Origin: Polyangiaceae bacterium
GTDB taxonomy: Bacteria > Myxococcota_A > Polyangia > Polyangiales > Polyangiaceae
Length of the DNA: 64,000 nucleotides
Assembly (NCBI GenBank): GCA_023150915.1
Contig: JAKLKA010000002.1
Span: forward strand, 66,338-130,337
Reading direction: 5' to 3'
Below, in pieces: positions 17,340 to 25,145 of the stretch. Positions within the stretch are counted from its first letter, which is position 1; each line of letters starts with the position of its first letter. The notes under the pieces were generated by a model that was not told the origin of the DNA, did no database searches, and saw only the letters and a list, made by a program, of their open reading frames with translations. The position numbers were made by a program, and so were the translations under genes.

Positions 17340-19037
17340 ATGCCCCACGATCTGAACCTGATCCTGACTCTGACCGGCGGCCTGGCTGCGGCGTTGGTCC
17401 TGGGCTTTGCCAGCCAGAAGCTTCGGCTCTCGCCCATCGTGGGGTACCTGCTCGCGGGCGTCGCCGTCGGCCCGTTCACGCCGGGCTTCGTGGCACACGG
17501 ACCCATCGCCAATCAGTTCGCCGAGATCGGCGTGATCTTGCTGTTGTTCGGCGTGGGACTGCACTTCCACGTGAGTGAGTTTCTGGCCGTCCGTCGCGTC
17601 GTGCTCTCGGGTGCGCTGGTGCAGATCGGCGTGGCGGCCGCGCTGGGATTCTTGCTGGCGCGGGGCTTCGGCTGGGAGCTTGGCGCGGCCGTCGTGTTCG
17701 GGCTGAGCGTGTGCGTGGCCAGTACCGTGGTGCTCCTCAGAGTGCTTTCCGACAACGACCTGATGCACACGGCCAGCGGACGCATCGCCGTGGGGTGGCT
17801 GATCGTTCAGGATCTGGTGATGGTCCTGGTGCTCGTGATGTTGCCCATTGCGGCGCGCTCGAGCGACACGGGAGCACTGCCGCTGCTCCGGGCGGCGGGC
17901 CTCGCCGTGCTCAAGATCGCGCTGCTGGTCGGTTTCACGTTGGTCGTCGGCAAGCGGCTGATCCCCGCGCTGCTGGGCTACGTGGCGAAGACCCGATCCC
18001 GCGAGCTGTTCACGCTCACCGTGCTGGTCCTGGCTCTGGGCATCGCGGTGGGCTCCGCCAAGCTGTTTGGCGCATCCATGGCCTTGGGCGCGTTTCTGGC
18101 CGGGATGGTCGTCGGCCAGTCCGAGTTCGCCACGCGCGCGGCCTCGGAAGCGCTGCCGATGCGCGACGCGTTCGCGGTGTTGTTCTTCGTTTCCATGGGC
18201 ATGCTGTTCGACCCCGCGCAAGTTTGGCCGAACATCGGCGTCACGCTCGCCACGCTGGCGTTGGTGATGTTCGTAACGCCGCTCTCCACACTGGTGATGA
18301 CGCTGCTCCGCGGGCAGTCTGCCCCCACTGCCGTCGCCGTCGCGCTCGGGATGGCGCAGATCGGCGAGTTCTCGTTCATCGTCGCTGGTCTCGGCCGGCA
18401 GCTCGGCCTCTTGCCCGAGCGTCCGACCCAGGTTCTGGTCGCAGCGTCGATGATCAGCATCACGCTGACCCCCTTGCTGTTCCGGCTCGCGACGCCACTC
18501 TCCCGCTGGCTCGCCAAGCGCCTGCGCCGTTCGGGCGCGGCTGGCGATGGGCCTGCATCGAACCTCGATGTCGAGCACCGCACCGTGGTCGTGGGTTACG
18601 GTCCGGTGGGGCGGACGCTCACCAAGCTTCTCGTCGAGAACCAAATCGAGCCGACCGTCATCGAGCTGAATCACGAGACGGTGTCGCGCTTGAACCAGCA
18701 GGGTATGCGCGCGATCTTCGGCGACGCCAGTCAGAGTGCGGTGCTCGAGGAAGCGGGCGTGCGTTCTGCGGGCAGCCTGATTTTCGCCGCGTCCGGCTCG
18801 CCCGACGCCGTGATTCGCGCTGCGCGCGAGCTGGCGCCGCAGATCACCATCTTGGCTCGGACCACCTACGTCGAGGAGGTCGCGGCGCTGAAGCGCGCCG
18901 GGGCGCACACCGTCGTGTCCGCCGAGGGCGAGGTCGCGTTGGCCATGGCTGAGCACCTGCTGCGAGAGCTGGGCGCTTCCGGCGAGCAGTTGGACCGCGA
19001 GCGCGACCGCGCCCGGGCAGAGCTGGCGGGTGGTTGA
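17340..19037 (+). CDS. CPA2-family cation:proton antiporter with TrkA-N domain (Kef/YbaL-like)
   Basis: This encodes 565 residues. Residues 1-390 form about 12 transmembrane helices of the CPA2 family (GYLLAGVAVGPFTPGF, LFGVGLHFHVSE, GLSVCVASTVVLLRVL, GAFLAGMVVGQSE). Residues about 415-540 are a RCK/TrkA-N Rossmann domain (VVVGYGPVGRTLTKLL) that would bind NAD(H) or another nucleotide and gate transport. This is the architecture of KefB/KefC and YbaL K+/H+ antiporters. The ATG at 17340 places the first helix at the N-terminus. It is on the opposite strand from the P-type ATPase pair and begins a run of ion transporters. Confidence 0.9.
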   Translation: MPHDLNLILTLTGGLAAALVLGFASQKLRLSPIVGYLLAGVAVGPFTPGFVAHGPIANQFAEIGVILLLFGVGLHFHVSEFLAVRRVVLSGALVQIGVAAALGFLLARGFGWELGAAVVFGLSVCVASTVVLLRVLSDNDLMHTASGRIAVGWLIVQDLVMVLVLVMLPIAARSSDTGALPLLRAAGLAVLKIALLVGFTLVVGKRLIPALLGYVAKTRSRELFTLTVLVLALGIAVGSAKLFGASMALGAFLAGMVVGQSEFATRAASEALPMRDAFAVLFFVSMGMLFDPAQVWPNIGVTLATLALVMFVTPLSTLVMTLLRGQSAPTAVAVALGMAQIGEFSFIVAGLGRQLGLLPERPTQVLVAASMISITLTPLLFRLATPLSRWLAKRLRRSGAAGDGPASNLDVEHRTVVVGYGPVGRTLTKLLVENQIEPTVIELNHETVSRLNQQGMRAIFGDASQSAVLEEAGVRSAGSLIFAASGSPDAVIRAARELAPQITILARTTYVEEVAALKRAGAHTVVSAEGEVALAMAEHLLRELGASGEQLDRERDRARAELAGG

Positions 19038-19067
19038 AGCTCGGCGATGCCCGAGGGCGTCGAGGGG

Positions 19068-19607
19068 TCAGGGGTCGACGAGCATCGAGCGCGGGATCTC
19101 GGCGAGCTTGGTCACGACCAGGGCCGTGTAGAACAACGGCGTGCCCGCCGCCGACAAGCGGTGACGGTAGCGGCGCATGACCTCGACGCGCACGACCTTC
19201 TCTCGCACCATGCGTCGAATCAGCTCCGAGAACCCGTGCGTGTATCGCTCGTCCAAAAACTCTTCCTTGATGTTGAACGCGAGCATGCCGCCGGTCGATA
19301 CCAGCGACGCGGCCTGATGGAACGCCGCCGCGGGGATGTCACCGAATCCGAGCGCGGCCACGCACACCAGCGCATTGGCGTCGAACGCTCGCAGGCGCGC
19401 GAGCACGTCGGGCGCCGCGTCGCACAGATCCGCGACGAGATAGTCGGTGTACGCATCCGGACGATCGCGGAGCGCCGCGGCCCGCGCCTCTGGCAAGATG
19501 TCGAGCCCCACGATCTGGGCGCCGCCGCGCTCGTGCAGTGCCTCTGCCACGATGCCGTTGCCTGCGCCCAGGTCGAGCACCCGTAGCCACGCGTGTCGCT
19601 GGTGCAC
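19068..19607 (-). CDS. 5'-truncated class I SAM methyltransferase
   Basis: This encodes 179 residues from a GTG at 19607. It opens almost directly on the SAM-binding motif VLDLGAGNGIVAEAL, then VGLDILPEA, ADLCDAAPDV, ALGFGDIPAAAF and FNIKEEFLDERYTHGFSELI. Relatives I recall carry some 60-80 residues before motif I. Here that part is missing because the divergent antiporter gene starts only 27 bases away. A longer ATG frame (19649) exists but reads into that gene with no family similarity. The protein may be non-functional or a stub; the substrate is unknown. Confidence 0.6.
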   Translation of the reverse strand: MHQRHAWLRVLDLGAGNGIVAEALHERGGAQIVGLDILPEARAAALRDRPDAYTDYLVADLCDAAPDVLARLRAFDANALVCVAALGFGDIPAAAFHQAASLVSTGGMLAFNIKEEFLDERYTHGFSELIRRMVREKVVRVEVMRRYRHRLSAAGTPLFYTALVVTKLAEIPRSMLVDP

Positions 19608-19608
19608 T

Positions 19609-19635
19609 ATGCTCGACCGGGGACCTGTCGAGCAT
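19609..19635. repeat. 9-bp inverted repeat between divergent genes
   Basis: ATGCTCGAC (19609-19617) and GTCGAGCAT (19627-19635) are perfect inverted arms around a 9-base loop. The right arm contains the first two bases of the ATG of the CPA1 antiporter gene (19634), and the left arm is one base upstream of the GTG of the minus-strand methyltransferase gene. As RNA, the hairpin would sequester the antiporter start codon; as DNA, it could be an operator or a rearrangement scar. Confidence 0.6.
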
Positions 19636-20968
19636 GAGCGTCGCTTCATTCATCCTGGCCATCGCCGGCATCTTCCTGATCGGCGCGGCCGGCGAGGCCG
19701 TCTTCAAGCGCACCCACGTTCCCGACGTGATCTGGCTGATCGTGGTCGGCATCGTGCTCGGTCCGGTGCTGAACTTCATCAGTCGCGAGAGCCTCACCGG
19801 CGTCGCGCCCTACTTCGCGGCGGTCACGCTGGTCGTGGTCCTGTTCGAGGGTGGCAGCAAGCTCGACCTGGCGGACGTCTCTCGTGCCGCACCGCGTTCG
19901 GCGCTGCTCGCGCTGGCGACCTTCGTGCTCGCCACCGTGGCCGTCGCCGTGCTGAGCATGGGCGCGCGTGCGGTGGGCTGGTTTTCTGCCGAGTGGAGCT
20001 GGAGCCACGGCTTTCTGCTCGGTGCGATCCTCGGTGGGTCGAGCTCGATCATCATCATGCCTGCGATGCAGCAGGCCAAGATCGAACCGCGCATCGCCAG
20101 CCTGGTCGGGCTCGAGTCGGCGTTCACCGACGCATTCTGCGTCGTCGGCGCCAGCGCGCTGATCGACGTGCTCTCGGCCGGCGACTCATCCGGGCAGTCG
20201 CCGGCTGCGGCGCTGCTCGTGTCGTTCGCCACCGGCGGGGGAATGGGCTGCGTCGCGGGCGCGGCGTGGCTCTTGGTCCTGCGTTTCTTGCGTGACAGCG
20301 AGCACGCCTACCCCATCACGCTGTCGTCCCTCCTGGTGCTTTACGTCGCCATCGATCACGCCGGCGGCAGCGCTGCGCTGGGGATACTCGCGTTCGCCGT
20401 CATCGTGGGAAACGCCAAGAGCATCAGCGCCAAGGTCGGTCTCGCCGACCAGCACGGTCTGGGTCACGACGTGCGTGGGTTTCATGCGCAGATGGCGTTC
20501 ATCATCAAGTCGTTCTTCTTCACCTTCATCGGCGCCATGCTTGGGCCGCCGCTCGGACTGATCGTCTTGGGCGTGCTGCTCGGGCTGTTGCTGCTCGGCG
20601 CGCGCATCCCCGGCGTGCTCGCAGCCACGGCCGGCACCAACTTCGTGTCCGCCGAGAAGAAGCTGATCGCGGTCTCGCTGCCCCGCGGGATGGCAGCCGG
20701 TGTTCTGGCCACGTTGCCGGCGGCTGCAGGCGTGCCGGCCACGGAGACGCTGCCCACCGTGGTGTTCGCGTCGGTGTTCACCACCATCCTGATCTTCGCC
20801 GTCGGCTTTCCGCTGGCGCGCCGCGGGCTGCCCGCCCCGCCTGCGCCGGCCGCAGCCCCTGACCTCGCTCTGCCCATCTCGCCAGCGACCGTCGTCGGCA
20901 CAGCAGCCGATGAAGCACCGCCTGGCGGGCCAGCACACCCACCCGATCCGCCGGACGGTGCCGGGTAG
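19634..20968 (+). CDS. CPA1-family Na+(K+)/H+ antiporter
   Basis: This encodes 444 residues with about 11-12 transmembrane helices. Visible features are HVPDVIWLIVVGIVLGP near the N-terminus, LVVVLFEGGSKLDL in helix 3, LGAILGGSSSIIIMP and LVGLESAFTDAFCVVGASAL, where the GLES-x3-D element matches the conserved Glu/Asp region of NhaP-like antiporters. The C-terminus (about 405-444) is a Pro/Ala-rich tail with no RCK domain. The ATG at 19634 begins directly with the first helix. Its start lies inside a 9-bp inverted repeat. Confidence 0.85.
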   Translation: MSVASFILAIAGIFLIGAAGEAVFKRTHVPDVIWLIVVGIVLGPVLNFISRESLTGVAPYFAAVTLVVVLFEGGSKLDLADVSRAAPRSALLALATFVLATVAVAVLSMGARAVGWFSAEWSWSHGFLLGAILGGSSSIIIMPAMQQAKIEPRIASLVGLESAFTDAFCVVGASALIDVLSAGDSSGQSPAAALLVSFATGGGMGCVAGAAWLLVLRFLRDSEHAYPITLSSLLVLYVAIDHAGGSAALGILAFAVIVGNAKSISAKVGLADQHGLGHDVRGFHAQMAFIIKSFFFTFIGAMLGPPLGLIVLGVLLGLLLLGARIPGVLAATAGTNFVSAEKKLIAVSLPRGMAAGVLATLPAAAGVPATETLPTVVFASVFTTILIFAVGFPLARRGLPAPPAPAAAPDLALPISPATVVGTAADEAPPGGPAHPPDPPDGAG

Positions 20969-20990
20969 GACGAAGTCGCACATCGTCGAC

Positions 20991-21006
20991 GTCAGCACTT
21001 GCTGAC
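20991..21006. repeat. Short perfect hairpin GTCAGC-ACTT-GCTGAC
   Basis: Six-base perfect arms with a 4-base loop lie 22 bases after the antiporter stop and 40 bases before the MYXO-CTERM gene. No T-run follows, so it is a weak terminator candidate at best. A regulatory site for the downstream gene is equally possible. Confidence 0.35.
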
Positions 21007-21045
21007 TTCACGGAGTCGTGTCGAGGCCGCTACGGTCGAACCATC

Positions 21046-21852
21046 ATGGCAGATCCAAGTTCGACTCGCCTGGCCTTCGCGCTCGCGCTCTCCGGCGCGC
21101 TCACCCTCTTTTCGCCCAGCGCTCATGCCGCGTGTGGTTCCGGGCAGACGCCCTGTGGAAGCGGGTGCATGCCCTCCGGCAGCGTCTGCTGCGGCGGAAC
21201 GAGCTACTGCCCGAACGGCTACACGTGCGGCGGCGGCAAGTGCTACCCGCCCGGGGGCGGCGGAAGCGGCGGTGGCAGCGGCAGCGGTGGCAGCAGCGGC
21301 AGCGGTGGCACCAGCAGCGGATGCGGAAGCGGAAAGGTGCCTTGCGGCAGCGGCTGCATGCCTTCGGGTAGCGTGTGCTGCGGCGGAACCAGCTACTGCC
21401 CGTCCGGAACCACGTGCGGTGGAGGCAAGTGCTACTCGGGCAGCGGCGGCTCGGGCGGCAGCGGCTCGGGTGGCTCGGGCGGCAGCGGCTCGGGCGGTGG
21501 CACCTCGTCGGGAGACTGGAGCTGCCACGATGTCTTCACCGGTGACCCGTGCAACATGAGCTTCTGCATGAACATCAACACTTGCCAGGCCTACTACCAG
21601 GCCGAGGGGGTGAAGTTCCCCTGCTCGTCTTGCAACGACATCATCGCGTGCGACACAGCCGCTGCGAATCTGTGTGTGCAGAGCAACCAGAGCGGCGGCA
21701 GCGGTTACGACGACAGCGAAGATTCGAGCGGCTGCGTGCTCTCCGGAGGCGATTCCCGCGGCTCATCGGGAGCCAGCCTGCTCGCGCTCGGGGGCGCGCT
21801 GGCCCTGTCGTTCGCGCGCCGGCGGCGCGCCCGACGTGGCAGCAGTCACTGA
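21046..21852 (+). CDS. Cys/Gly/Ser-rich MYXO-CTERM surface protein
   Basis: This encodes 268 residues. A signal peptide covers 1-28 (cut after SAHA). Two Cys-rich modules of the form PCGSGCMPSGSVCCGGTSYCP-x7-GGGKCY follow, at about 36-66 and 99-129, each trailed by a Gly/Ser linker. A third Cys-rich region (about 160-215) contains SCHDVF, FCMNINTC and PCSSCNDIIACDTA. The tail has Cys (SSGCVL), a hydrophobic helix and RRRRARR, the three-part MYXO-CTERM sorting signal that anchors proteins in myxobacterial envelopes. Disulfide-rich modules suggest an adhesive or structural surface protein. The last 260 coding bases are duplicated at 2881. Confidence 0.85.
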   Translation: MADPSSTRLAFALALSGALTLFSPSAHAACGSGQTPCGSGCMPSGSVCCGGTSYCPNGYTCGGGKCYPPGGGGSGGGSGSGGSSGSGGTSSGCGSGKVPCGSGCMPSGSVCCGGTSYCPSGTTCGGGKCYSGSGGSGGSGSGGSGGSGSGGGTSSGDWSCHDVFTGDPCNMSFCMNINTCQAYYQAEGVKFPCSSCNDIIACDTAAANLCVQSNQSGGSGYDDSEDSSGCVLSGGDSRGSSGASLLALGGALALSFARRRRARRGSSH

Positions 21853-21867
21853 CAGCGTGGCCGGGCT
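21593..21867 (+). repeat. Gene-end duplication, native copy (copy 2)
   Basis: This is the in-place partner of the copy at 2881-3155: 260 coding bases with three synonymous differences, then 15 bases past the stop with two differences. It ends just inside the stop codon of the convergent ClC gene (21866), which marks how much flank was carried along. Confidence 0.9.
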
Positions 21868-23776
21868 AGCCTGGCGACGAGCGTGGGCCGGCCGCGCTCT
21901 CTTCCGCGCGCACCGCCGAGGCCAGGTGAAACTTCGCGATCTCGGCCTCGTCCAGGAAGCCGATCACCTTGCCCGCGTCGTCGACCACCGGCAGCTCGCG
22001 CAGGCCGCTCGACAGCAGGCGCTGCGTTGCGGTGCGCAGGTCGTCTGCTGGTCTGACCGACACCGGCGGAAGCATGAAGTCGGCCACGATCATCCACGCC
22101 CAGCTGTCGCCTTGCCCCGCCAGCACGTGCACGGCGTCCCCCGACACGAGCCCGACCAGTCGACCCTCCACGTCGGTCACCGGGAAGACGTCCTGCCAGT
22201 CCGACTCGCTGACCTGCTCGATCACGTCCACGGCGTGGGTCTCCGGCGTGAAGCTGGCGAATGCGCGCTCGCGGGTCATCAACGCTTCGACGCGGTTCGA
22301 GCTGAGCACGTCGAGCAGCAGCGCGTCGCGATGGGCTGGCGAGTCTCGCAGCGTGGGGACCTGCGCCTCGTAGATGCTGTGCCTTCGCAGTGCCGCGAAC
22401 GAGACGCCCAGCGCCAGCATCAGCGGCACCAACAGGTCGTAATTACCGGCGAGCTCGCACACCATCACCAATGCCGCGAGCGGAACGTGGGCGATGCCGC
22501 CGTAGAACGCGCCCATCCCCACCAGCGCGAAGGCGCCCGGGTCGATGCGCGGGTCGTGGGTCAAGAGCTCTGCTGCGCGGCCGAAGGCACCACCCAGGAG
22601 CCCCCCGATGGCGAGCGAGGGCGCGAAGTCTCCGGCGCTGCCGCCCGAGCCGATGGTGAGCGACGCCGCGATCAGCTTCGCGGCCGACAGCCCGACCAAC
22701 AGCAGCACCGCGCTCCACCCCGAGGGCAGCCAGGGCGCGCCGCTGATGGCCGCCTGAACCGCGCCGTAGCCGCCACCCAAGAGGCCGAAGCCCCGGCCGG
22801 TCGCGCCCGTGCGCGAGCCCACCCCGATCACGATCACGGTCACGAGCACGCCCAGCGCGAGCCCACCCAGGCCCGGCTTGATCCACTCGGGCACGCGCAT
22901 GCGTGCGAACTGACGCTTCACCGCGCGATAGAACCCCACGAACGCCATGGCCGCCGCCGCGACGATCACCGCGAGCATCGCGTACAAGGGCAGGTGAGTC
23001 GGCACGAACGGGAAGCGCGGCGCGTGGGCGAACAGCGTCGACTCGCCGAAGATCGAGATCACGACCGAGTACGAGACGACGCTGGCGAGCACGGACGGGA
23101 TCAGCGCGTCGGACTCGAAGCCGTCACGATAGAGCAGCTCGACGGCGAGCAGCGCCGCGCCGAGCGGCGTGCGAAACACGGCCGCGATCCCCGCGGCGAC
23201 GCCGGCCAAGAGCAAGATGCGACGCTCGCGTGTGCTGACGCGCAGCACTCGCCCGACAGTGCTGCCGATGGCCGCGCCGATCTGCATCGTCGGCCCTTCG
23301 CGACCGCCTGCCCCACCCGTGCCCAACGTGAGGATCGACGCGAGCGATTTGGCCCACACCACCCGCCGGCGCACCACGCCGTTTCGGGTGTGATAGGCCT
23401 CGATGGTCGCGTCGGCGCCGCCGCCCTTGACCTCGTGCACCAGAAGAGTCACGAGCCCGCAGCCCAGGCCCCCGAGCGCCGGCAGCAGCACCAGGAGCCA
23501 GGGCCGAAAGCCGGTCGCGTGGACCTCGCCGACCACCTTCTCGCCGAAGGCCCGCACCGGGACGTAGCCCGCGCCCCGCTCGAGCAACAGGCTGCTCAGG
23601 TGCTCGAGCGCCGCGAAGAACGCTGCGCCGATCAGCCCAGCCGCCAGGCCGACCAGCGCCGCATGGAACACCAGACGCCCGACGATGCGCAGATCGAGAG
23701 CCTCACCCGCGATGGCCGTCGGCATCGAGAGCCATCGCTGCAAACGCTGACGGATACGCGCCGTCGCTCCGGACAC
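21866..23776 (-). CDS. ClC-family chloride channel/transporter with CBS domains
   Basis: This encodes 636 residues from a GTG (an ATG 17 codons later is the alternative). Residues 30-480 are the ClC membrane domain, with the gating-glutamate motif GGAGGREGPTMQIG, AGIAAVFRTPLGAALLAVELLY, and GSGGSAGDFAPSLAIGGLLGGAFG near the second half. The usual first chloride-binding motif GSGIP is replaced by GGGADATIEAY, an atypical feature. Residues about 500-630 carry two CBS domains (VEALMTRERAF, VADFMLPPVSV, ELPVVDDAGKVIGFL) that bind adenine nucleotides in relatives. Chloride movement would balance charge for the neighbouring cation antiporters (inference). Confidence 0.88.
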   Translation of the reverse strand: MSGATARIRQRLQRWLSMPTAIAGEALDLRIVGRLVFHAALVGLAAGLIGAAFFAALEHLSSLLLERGAGYVPVRAFGEKVVGEVHATGFRPWLLVLLPALGGLGCGLVTLLVHEVKGGGADATIEAYHTRNGVVRRRVVWAKSLASILTLGTGGAGGREGPTMQIGAAIGSTVGRVLRVSTRERRILLLAGVAAGIAAVFRTPLGAALLAVELLYRDGFESDALIPSVLASVVSYSVVISIFGESTLFAHAPRFPFVPTHLPLYAMLAVIVAAAAMAFVGFYRAVKRQFARMRVPEWIKPGLGGLALGVLVTVIVIGVGSRTGATGRGFGLLGGGYGAVQAAISGAPWLPSGWSAVLLLVGLSAAKLIAASLTIGSGGSAGDFAPSLAIGGLLGGAFGRAAELLTHDPRIDPGAFALVGMGAFYGGIAHVPLAALVMVCELAGNYDLLVPLMLALGVSFAALRRHSIYEAQVPTLRDSPAHRDALLLDVLSSNRVEALMTRERAFASFTPETHAVDVIEQVSESDWQDVFPVTDVEGRLVGLVSGDAVHVLAGQGDSWAWMIVADFMLPPVSVRPADDLRTATQRLLSSGLRELPVVDDAGKVIGFLDEAEIAKFHLASAVRAEESAAGPRSSPG

Positions 23777-23847
23777 GCGCCGAGCCTACTCACGTTTCGA
23801 TTCCACCCACAATCGCCCGCCGCTCGTGCCACCCTCGCGCCGCAGCC

Positions 23848-25116
23848 GTGAGCACCTTCGACGTCATCGCGATCCTGGTCGTTCTGGCTGCGCTGTTCAG
23901 CTACATGAACACGCAGTGGTTGCGGCTTCCGGCCACGATCGGCCTGATGCTGGTCGCGCTGGTGTTCTCGCTGTCGCTCTTGCTCATCGACCACTTCGGC
24001 GCCGGCCTCGGCCCCCGCGTGCGCGTGCTCCTCGAGCGCATCGACTTCAGTGACACGCTGCTCCAGGGGATGCTCTGCTTCTTGCTGTTCGCCGGCTCTC
24101 TTCACATCGACCTGGAAGACCTCTCCAAGAACAAGGGCGTGATCTCAATCCTGGCCACTTTGGGCGTCGTCGGGTCGACGTTGGCCGTCGGGGCCGGCGC
24201 CTGGCTCTCGTTCGGCTGGGTGGGGCTCGGCACTCCGCTCTTGGTCTGCCTGCTCTTCGGCTCGCTGATTTCCCCCACCGATCCCATCGCCGTCCTCGCC
24301 ATCCTGAAGACCGCCAAGGTGCCCAGGGCGCTTTCGACGCAGATCGCCGGGGAGTCGTTGTTCAACGACGGCGTGGCGGTGGTGGTTTTCGTGGCGCTGC
24401 TCCGCGTCGCCACGGGCGCCGCCGGCACGGGGCCCGCCGACGTGGCGCTGATGTTCGTGCGCGAGGTCGCGGGCGGCGTGGCGCTCGGCCTGGCCTGCGG
24501 CTGGGTCGCGTATCTGTTGATTCGCCGCGTCGACGACTACCAAGTCGAGATCCTGCTCACCTTGGCGCTCGTCGTGGGGAGCTTCGCGCTGGCGCGCCGC
24601 CTGCACGTGTCGGGGCCGATCGCCGTGGTGGTGGCGGGCCTCCTGATCGGCAACCATGGGCGCAGCTTGGCCATGTCGGAGCGCACGCGCGAGAACCTGG
24701 ACAAGTTCTGGGAGCTGGTGGACGAGCTGCTCAACGCCGTGCTGTTCGTGCTGATCGGCCTCGAGGTGATCCTGGTCAAGTTCGACCGACAGCTGCTCTT
24801 GGCGTCGGTCATCGCGGCGCTGCTGGTGCTGGTGGCTCGCTTTCTGACCGTGGGCCTGCCCCTGGTGATCTTGCGCGAGCGCTGGCAGATTGCCCGGGGC
24901 TCGGTGCGCCTCTTGACCTGGGGCGGCCTCAGGGGCGGCATTTCGGTCGCGCTGGCCCTGACGCTCCCGCCGGGGCCTCATCGCGAGCCCATCCTCGCCA
25001 TCACCTACGGCGTGGTGGTTTCGTCCATCCTGGTGCAAGGGCTCACCATCAAGCTCCTGGCGCGCCGGCTGCTCGGCTCTAGTGGCGCGGCTGAGCCCGC
25101 GCCGGTGGCCGACTGA
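23848..25116 (+). CDS. CPA1-family Na+/H+ antiporter (NhaP-like)
   Basis: This encodes 422 residues from a GTG, with about 12 transmembrane helices. Characteristic motifs are LCFLLFAGSLHIDLEDL, GSLISPTDPIAVLAILK, GESLFNDGVAVVVFVALL (the acidic ion-binding pair region), ISGP-like HVSGPIAVVVAGLLIGNHGR and LTWGGLRGGISVALAL. These place it firmly in the bacterial NhaP/CPA1 group, exporting Na+ or K+ against H+. It is divergent from the ClC gene with a 71-base gap. It is the second CPA1 protein in the block and is only distantly similar to the one at 19634. Confidence 0.9.
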   Translation: MSTFDVIAILVVLAALFSYMNTQWLRLPATIGLMLVALVFSLSLLLIDHFGAGLGPRVRVLLERIDFSDTLLQGMLCFLLFAGSLHIDLEDLSKNKGVISILATLGVVGSTLAVGAGAWLSFGWVGLGTPLLVCLLFGSLISPTDPIAVLAILKTAKVPRALSTQIAGESLFNDGVAVVVFVALLRVATGAAGTGPADVALMFVREVAGGVALGLACGWVAYLLIRRVDDYQVEILLTLALVVGSFALARRLHVSGPIAVVVAGLLIGNHGRSLAMSERTRENLDKFWELVDELLNAVLFVLIGLEVILVKFDRQLLLASVIAALLVLVARFLTVGLPLVILRERWQIARGSVRLLTWGGLRGGISVALALTLPPGPHREPILAITYGVVVSSILVQGLTIKLLARRLLGSSGAAEPAPVAD

Positions 25117-25145
25117 CGCCGAAGCACGTCCCCGGAGTCGCACCC

